From JANMDR01 sp031376425 (lineage in GTDB: Bacteria; Pseudomonadota; Gammaproteobacteria; Burkholderiales; Usitatibacteraceae): a stretch of 14,392 bases of DNA. The stretch is from contig JANMDR010000237.1 of NCBI GenBank assembly GCA_031376425.1, positions 1-14,392 on the forward strand. The letters are read 5' to 3'. Below the pieces are notes generated by a model that had not been told where the DNA came from, did no database searches, and saw only the letters and a program-made list of their open reading frames with translations. The translations under genes and the position numbers were made by a program. Below, one piece after another: positions 14,238 to 14,392 of this stretch; position 1 is the stretch's first letter; every line of letters begins with the position of its first letter.

Positions 14238-14392
14238 CCACAAGTTGTACGGCAAGACCTCTGCACAACCACATAAAACCCAACGAATTTGAGCGCTAGC
14301 GCAGCGTTGAAGAATTTCTAAGTTGATTGAGCGAAATCAATGTACTTTTCGCAGTTAAATCACGCGCCTTTGCGCTTGTTAGTCGTTATTTT

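Larger units (their letters stand above)
13969..14392. other. Gene-free right end carrying repeats and hairpins
   Basis: No gene is supported in these 424 bp; the one long open frame (14005-14283, minus strand) runs through repeats and has no ribosome site. Visible structures are a GC hairpin at about 14029-14053 (GGCGC pairing GCGCC) with no U-tract, the repeat cluster at 14109-14252, a 10-bp palindrome GCGCTAGCGC (14293-14302), and a 6-bp stem TTGATT/AATCAA (14323-14340). A partial gene off the right edge cannot be excluded. Confidence 0.6.

Noticed and set aside
14005..14283. 92-codon open frame on the minus strand at the right end
   Set aside because: It runs through the palindromic repeats, has no ribosome site, and its translation resembles no family.
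1..14392. CRISPR array, tRNA, rRNA or defence system
   Set aside because: No regularly spaced repeats, tRNA-like cloverleaf or rRNA sequence was seen, and apart from the toxin-antitoxin pair no defence-type domain is encoded.

Overview
The window is about 14.4 kb of roughly 50% GC bacterial DNA. Gene density, ATGA stop/start overlaps, several Shine-Dalgarno sites, GntR and LysR regulators, a HigBA-like toxin-antitoxin pair and REP-like intergenic palindromes suggest a proteobacterium, most likely a gammaproteobacterium. No rRNA, tRNA or universal marker gene is present, so the lineage is a guess.

Layout. 1-307: no gene, only a strong hairpin (about 212-252). 308-1003 (-): RelE/HigB-type toxin followed by its HTH antitoxin. 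1042-7956 (-): a tight five-gene operon, in transcription order two different MmgE/PrpD proteins, a PaaK-like AMP-forming CoA ligase, an amidase-signature hydrolase and an OFA-type MFS carrier. 7957-7976: a 20-bp divergent control region. 7977-10988 (+): a HutC-type GntR regulator, a SAM methyltransferase with an unrecognised N-terminal region, a small overlapping coiled-coil protein and a beta-rich calycin-like protein. 10989-11361: palindromic repeats. 11362-12021 (+): DUF2306-like membrane protein, overlapping by 17 bp the 3' end of a LysR regulator (12005-12940, -). 13078-13968 (+): exported two-domain protein, divergent from the LysR gene. 13969-14392: no gene, but further repeat copies and hairpins.

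How it fits together. The centre reads as one undescribed small-molecule catabolic (or modification) island: uptake by the MFS carrier, amide or ester cleavage by the amidase, CoA activation by the ligase, and dehydration, isomerisation or decarboxylation by the PrpD pair. The divergent GntR regulator probably senses a substrate or intermediate and binds the GTATACAC site between the two units. The methyltransferase, its small partner and the beta-barrel protein follow the regulator and may belong to the same pathway. The substrate cannot be read from the sequence. A separate second unit consists of the LysR gene and the exported ABM-like/NTF2-like protein, sharing a 137-bp promoter region with a T-N11-A dyad.
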